Shown in pieces: positions 58,390 through 64,000 of a DNA stretch of 64,000 nucleotides (position 1 is the first letter of the stretch; every line of letters begins with the position of its first letter). The translations under genes were made by a program, and so were the position numbers. The notes beneath the pieces are model-generated. The model was not told the DNA's origin. It saw only the letters and a program-made list of their open reading frames with translations, and did not search any database. Location: NCBI RefSeq assembly GCF_022581195.2, contig NC_061459.1, positions 13,082,001 to 13,146,000 on the forward strand, in the 5' to 3' direction. This DNA is from Helicoverpa zea. Its lineage: Eukaryota; Arthropoda; Insecta; Lepidoptera; Noctuidae.

Positions 58390-60371
58390 CTATCGAGAGG
58401 ATCCAGCTGCTGGGCCTGGAGGTGGCCTTGCACAAATCCGAGGCCATGTGCTTTCATGGGCTTCGGAACGCGCCACATTCAGGCTCCCAAGTCACGGTGG
58501 GGGGGGTTACCATCGGCGTCGAGAGGGCGATGAAATACCTGGGACTCGTCCTCGACGGCCGGTGGAACTTCGTCGAGCATTTCCGACGTTTGGGCCCCAA
58601 ACTGGAGAAGGCAGGTGCTGCATTCAAGCGGCTCCTGCCCAACCTGGGAGGCCCAAACGCCTCCTGCCGTAAACTCTACGCGGGGGTCATGCGGTCCATG
58701 GCCCTTTACGGGGCCCCGGTATGGGCACGTTCGGTACGGCCGCGGGCTGTACACTACCTGAACGTGCCCCAAAGGGTGATAGCCATTAGGCTAATCCGGG
58801 GGTACCGCACGATCGCCCGCGAAGCAGCTGGCCTACTTGCTGGACTGCCACCGTGGGATCTGGAGGCGAGGGTCTTCTTGCGCCTGTACGACTGGCGCGA
58901 GGAGGCTCAGCGCCGGGGGGAAACCCCGTTGCCGCGGCAAGTTGTCGCGCAGCGGGCAGAGCTCCGGCGCGATCTCATGGTGGCCTGGAGGGAGCGACTG
59001 TCGCAACCCAGTGCAGGGCACGCCACCATCGTGGCGGTAAGTCCCCTCTTTGAGGAGTGGCTCGGGAGGAGTCACGGCGCCCTCACGTACCGCATGACGC
59101 AGGTCCTCACCGGACACGGTTGTTTCGGGAGGTACCTGCACCGCATCGGTCGTGAGGAGGCGCCCGGGTGTCACCATTGTGCAGACAGCCCCGAGGACAC
59201 GGTGGACCACACAGTCCAGGTGTGCCCCGCATGGGAAGGGCACCGCCGGGTCCTCGTCGAGGCTTTGGGCGGTGGCGACCTCGCGTCCGGCCCTGGTTCA
59301 GGCCATGGTCCGGGGCGAGAGGGAATGGGATGCCGTCGCCTCCTTCTGCGAAGCGGTCATGCTCGAGAAGGAGGAGGCGGAACGCCAGAGAGTTCGCACC
59401 TCTCATCCCGGCCGCCGCGCTGGACCAGGTAGACACCATGGGCGCCGGGTGTCGCGAGATGACTCCCGGCCACCGTAGGCGTGGGTCTGTGGGCGGTGAG
59501 TTCGGGTGGCTCATCGTCCCTCTGTCTACTTAGACGACAGACCCGTGTCGACGGCGCGCGTTGTTCCACGCGCTCCTCAAAGAGATGTCAGCAACCCCAG
59601 CGGGGCCCAGCATGGCCAAGGCTTGCCGGGGCTGCGGGTTGTTCGAAAGAGATACCGTGGCCCTGGTACATAAAAGGCCTATGACGGAACACGACGGTTT
59701 TTAGTCAGTAAAGCTTTGGTTTCCTAGGAAAGCGGTGCCGTCATATAGCGGCCGTAATACAGCGGTGAATGACGTCACTAGATCGTTGTCTATGTAAACG
59801 AAATGGGGCGGTTTCCTAGAGAGCGGTAACGTACACCGTAACTTCAAAAAGCGGTGCCGCCATTTGCATGACGGCCGTCTTGACGGTGTCAGATGGTTTG
59901 GTGAACGTTTTATTGAAAGCGGTGAAGCTTTTTTAATCCGTATTTATGTTTGTTTTTTCGGAACAACGTAAAAAATGAGTTCCAACTCTTGGAGCAGCGA
60001 GGACGACGAAATTTTAATAGATTTCGTTCGTAAGCCACGAAGCAATAAATAATATAAAAAGTAAAGATTATAGAAAAAGTCAACTAAAACAAAATCGGTG
60101 TCGTGAAATTTGAGAAATATTAAATAAATCAGGTTAGTAAGTATAATACGACTAAAAAAAGTTTATGACGGTGTGTTAAAACGGCCGTGGAACTTTCCAC
60201 ATGTCATCACCGTAAAGACGACCGTCAATTTGCGTCCGTAATATTACGGCCGCTATATGACGGCACCGCTTTCCTAGGAAACCCAAGCTTAAGAGTCTGA
60301 CACTCCCTCACCGCTGCTAACCCACAGCGGGAGGGGTCATTTGATGATTTTTGACGTCGGAAAAAAAAAAG
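58390..60371 (+). mobile_element. R1-clade LINE, 5'-truncated, split by a MITE
   Basis: Parts 58390-59711 and 60293-60371. The coding part (mostly the frame ending at 59432) is the C-terminal half of a reverse-transcriptase ORF: the AMKYLGLVLDG motif, the thumb region and a zinc knuckle (CHHC-x-H-x-C at about 59170-59225). A frameshift near 59270 moves the true reading to another frame. The 3' UTR contains gggctgcgggttgttcgaa, and the end has an A10 tail. Related dead pieces occur at 5188 and, inverted, at 49846. Not active. Confidence 0.85.
59712..60289. mobile_element. Harbinger-like MITE inserted in the LINE tail
   Basis: 578 bp flanked by TAA (59709-59711 and 60290-60292). The inverted ends of about 50 bp contain tttcctaggaaagcggtgcc and gtcatatagcggccgtaat. 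The 3-bp TWA-type duplication fits PIF/Harbinger. Inside, a short ORF from 59974 (MSSNSWSSEDDEILIDFVRK, then a stop soon after) looks like a remnant of the parental element's N-terminus. Confidence 0.8.
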
Positions 60372-63300
60372 CAGTACACGGGCTCCCAGGCAGAATACAA
60401 CACTCCTACGACCCTTCGAGTTATGTACCTACTATCGTGTTTTCACCATTCTACATGAAATAATGAACGCGTTTTTGATGCGTTGCTCATCAGTACTCCA
60501 CAGGAATTCCACTGAGTGATCTACATGAAAATAAATCGTAAATCAGGAACCTGTTTATTTATTTTAATGAAAAATAATGGCTTGCTCTGCGTAACAAGAA
60601 AGTTATTCGTTTGAAATGCCACCCGTCGCCCCGTTGAACCTGTGATGTGTTCGACTAACTCCCCAGCGATCCAAACCGCTTCCGTTTGAAAGCGAGCCAA
60701 CTATTCCGATTATTTCCCTTGTTTAGAAAATATTAGTCACATTATTATGATGTTATTTTTGGAAAGTAAATGAACTTTTAAAGAGAATCTATGCGTTTGA
60801 GGCCCGAGGGGCTGTCAAATAGCGTAGCGCTACCACTCAATGTTGCAAGGTATGAACAGACTTTCCTTAAAGTATTGAGTTAGGTACTCGCTTTATATGA
60901 CGTCTTAGATTTTCTTCATTATTTTGTAAGTTATTTATTCACCATTACTATTTTGGAGTAGCTTAAAGCCTACGAGTAAATTGTTGCAATAAGTTAAATT
61001 GTGAATTGCTCGTATACCTAATTTCTACGCTACATTTCGAAGTAGTAGAATGTTCACGAGAGCGGCTAAAAAGGCTAAATATTTTAGTTGTTTTGTGGGC
61101 ACATAAAGCTCTGTTTTACTAAGGGATCATCAAGCAAATCTCAGATAGGTCATTGTCCCACCTCAACCTTGACTTCAGCAACAAACACGGTGCCTAAGGG
61201 CTTTTTATTGTCTTATTTACATTTTTAATTATATTATTTACATATATCGATCCTTCAATTAAGAGATTGGAGCTTATAACCCAATCTGAGAAGCAGGTAA
61301 CGTCTGAATCACACATACGGGCTACTGCGTCTGCAAAACAAGGATGAACCGAATGTTTTTCCCATAATACCCTCCAAAATTAACGATTTCATTACCCTAT
61401 TTTCTCACATGACCGTTTAAAAATACTGTTTTATTTTTACCTTTTAACCAACAAAGAAAATTGGTTGTTTTGATCGACCTGGCCCAGGAGATATGTACGT
61501 GGGCGATATGTTAAAATTAATTTCGTGTAACGTGTATTTGCGTGTTACCTGATGGAATTCGTTTCTGGTGTACTGAGTAATAACACAGGTATTTTTCGTG
61601 TTCTCAAATTCGCACCTTCGTGTGCAACTCGGGGATTTTCCATGGGTACCCGTGAAAATTGGGCTAGCGAGATTCCACTAGAAGTCATCTGATGCTTTAC
61701 TTAGTTAACCAAACAAATCTAAGTAAGATAGAAGAAAACACGGAGATAAGAGCTGAATTAAGCTAAAGTGGCGAAGTTTAAAGTGACTGTGACTGTAATT
61801 CAGAAATGTAAAACTGCATTTAATCTGAAGTGGTTGTGTTGTTGTTTGTTCTGCGACAGAAGTCCAGAGGAACCGTGCATGAACGTCCTGAACTTCAAAA
61901 ATGAAAAGCCTGAAACCAGCAACTTGAAACATGGGACATTCGGTAAATAGTCGGAGCTGCCTCCAACGTTGGTAGAGAAATAAATTCTTTAGAAACGTAA
62001 TGCCTACATTCTACATTCCTATATTTACTTATGTAATTTTTCAGAATGACGCTAATCGGATACATTTGATTCAAAGTTTCCACCGATTCAGCCATTACTT
62101 ACACCTGATAAAATAAACGCTCGTTATTTATGTCCATACCTAATTATTTATTTATCCATCGCCTAAAGTTGGAGCCGATTACCCTCATTTCTGCAAATTC
62201 CACCTGCTATTTCGGATCTTGAATAAAAATATCCAAAAGTTAAAAGAAGATTGGAAAACGCTTAAATAAAAAAGTAATGGCCGTTAACGCGAAGTAATAA
62301 GCTAATGTGTCCGATATACCGGGCGTCTATCAGCGATCTTAGTGAATTTTCACTAAATCGAGTGTTGGAAAACAAACATGTCTGACTCGGCGCGCACTAC
62401 AAAACAAACGGCGATCGGCGCCCATCAATCTGCCAGGCTTGCCCACGCGCATGCGTAACCGATCGACTGTTCCTAATTAAAGCCTTGTGTTTACACTCCT
62501 AGGAGCTATATCGGTGTATTGAACTAAATCTGAAGCTGCAATACAAAAATAACATCACGTACGCAATGACCCGCCCCGCCCCGCCGCGCCCCGCCCGGCG
62601 TACGCCGCGTGCTTTAGCCTTATTTGGTCATTAGAAGCTTTCGTACAAACTTGTAAACTGCAAATAAATCCATTTACCATGTGTAGTCAGCTCGTGCCAA
62701 GAGTTGTCATTATCTATTCTCGCTCGATGTATTAATGACTCTGGTTCTGGTTGATATCATTAGATTTCCGGCCATTGGTAATGTTTTAACTTTCCGTGAC
62801 CCAAATACCAACCACAAATACAGGATAGTTACAAACGAACTTTATTAATCGCTAGCTATTAGGTTTGGCCACAAACTTTTTGTAATAGATTGTTAGACCA
62901 TCTCAACGGGGAAACAATTACGTAAGTTATAGATAAAGATATGTTTAGATACTAAATTATAGCTGGCCATTGAAAAGTTACGGTCTTCTAGGTACCTAGC
63001 CGCTGATCGACGTAATATGATTCAACCTCGCTAGATGAAATGACCTACGTGACAGAATATACATATGTGTAGTATAATGTCCCCAATGTTTTGACATCGA
63101 TCTCTATAATCTTATCTAGGAGGGCTTTACGTGACCGAGAGGAAAATCCATTGAATCAGCAGCTACGGAGGTAGGTAGGCTTCTTATGCAGTTCTTTAAG
63201 AAATCTTTGTCCCCTTGTCGGGGAGACAGGGTATTTCCTCGGACCCTTACCCATTGCAGTCTTTAAAAACCAAGGTATCTTCTGCAATGAGTTTAAACAA

Positions 63301-64000
63301 TGAGAGGTAGAGTTAGGCACATCTTTGCCTCAGAAAAAGGTGTGTTTGATGTTATTTGAGTCATTTAAAGGGGAATAACGCTTTAATCTCAAACATTAAC
63401 ATCATCATTATCCATGATGCTGATTTCGTCAAGCTTTTATCTCCCATTTTAATTACAATGACGTTGGAACTGCGTCACACAGCCCACAGACACAATGCAG
63501 CGAACTCAGGGGATAGGAATGTGGTGTATTGAGTTAAACACCATAATACCGCGGTGTTATGAACAAGGGTAATGTAAACTTTGACTCATTACCGCAGCAT
63601 CACGAGGGCTGACGTCTGGATCATGTGAGCCGTGCTAACCCTGTATGGGCAGCCAGTAATCAACATTTTAGGATTATCATTTTGGTGCCTTTCTAAAACA
63701 AAAGAAGGATTAAAACAATTGATCTTTACTTTTGCTATAACTAGGAAACTTCGAATCGTTAATATAACCGTTGCCCTCTGAAGTACCTAATGGCATTCTT
63801 GCTTTGTCGATATTTGATGACTTTGCATAGTTATTATATATATTAGGTACCTATAACTGTTGATAACTTAAATAGATAATGTTAAATAAGATGGGTATCG
63901 ATCTACCAAACATTACTTTGTTGTAAAGTCTGTCAATCAAATCTGAATCTACTGTGATTAGCACTAAACTGTGTGTTTGCGGATTCTATTCCCACATGCG
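60372..64000. other. intergenic, no gene recognised
   Basis: AT-rich, only short unsupported ORFs. A GC-rich spot (cgccccgccccgccgcgcc) lies at about 62570-62600, near a second CpG-rich patch at 62390-62460. They could belong to a promoter of a neighbouring gene, but nothing coding is visible. Confidence 0.5.

Overview
This is AT-rich eukaryotic DNA with spliced genes (GT-AG introns), AATAAA polyadenylation signals and many dispersed repeats. The repeats include tRNA-derived SINEs, R1-like and RTE-like LINE pieces and several MITEs. Repeat motifs I recognise from moth and butterfly genomes (the 'aagtcggttaaaaa', 'gctgagtaccagtgttttac' and 'cagtccactgctgg' families) point to a lepidopteran insect, perhaps a noctuid-like moth. 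The species call is inference. No bacterial, CRISPR or operon structure is present.

Layout: (1) 1-4995 is intergenic or 5' flank with repeats. (2) 4996-33255, plus strand, is an almost complete NELL-type secreted protein gene whose 17 recognisable coding exons join in phase: a thrombospondin-N/laminin-G domain, a coiled coil, VWC domains, six EGF modules and more VWC. Its signal-peptide exon is not found. Its largest introns carry a near-perfect 181-bp-arm palindrome, a tandem array, a full-length SINE with target-site duplications and a putative nested minus-strand gene (20338-20821). That nested gene's last exon and 3' end are duplicated exactly 5.66 kb away. (3) 34402-36864, minus strand, is a six-exon tetraspanin, convergent with NELL. 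(4) 37412-38073, plus strand, is a two-exon small secreted protein, divergent from the tetraspanin. (5) 39184-42689, minus strand, is a complete eight-exon mitochondrial lipoyl synthase. (6) 43423-54920, plus strand, is a fifteen-exon protein with eight C2H2 zinc fingers, divergent from lipoyl synthase across a 733-bp shared promoter region. One of its introns holds a nest of transposons. (7) 54921-64000 has no recognisable host gene. It holds a piggyBac-like MITE, an R1-clade LINE 3' fragment split by a Harbinger-like MITE, and otherwise unique AT-rich DNA.

The host genes are functionally unrelated (extracellular matrix/signalling, membrane scaffold, mitochondrial cofactor synthesis, transcription), as is normal for an insect chromosome. 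The least explained items are the nested acidic secreted-protein gene with its exact terminal-exon duplication, the young long palindrome, and the layered transposons. Exon models come from reading splice sites, phase and protein family by eye; no alignment or transcript data were available.
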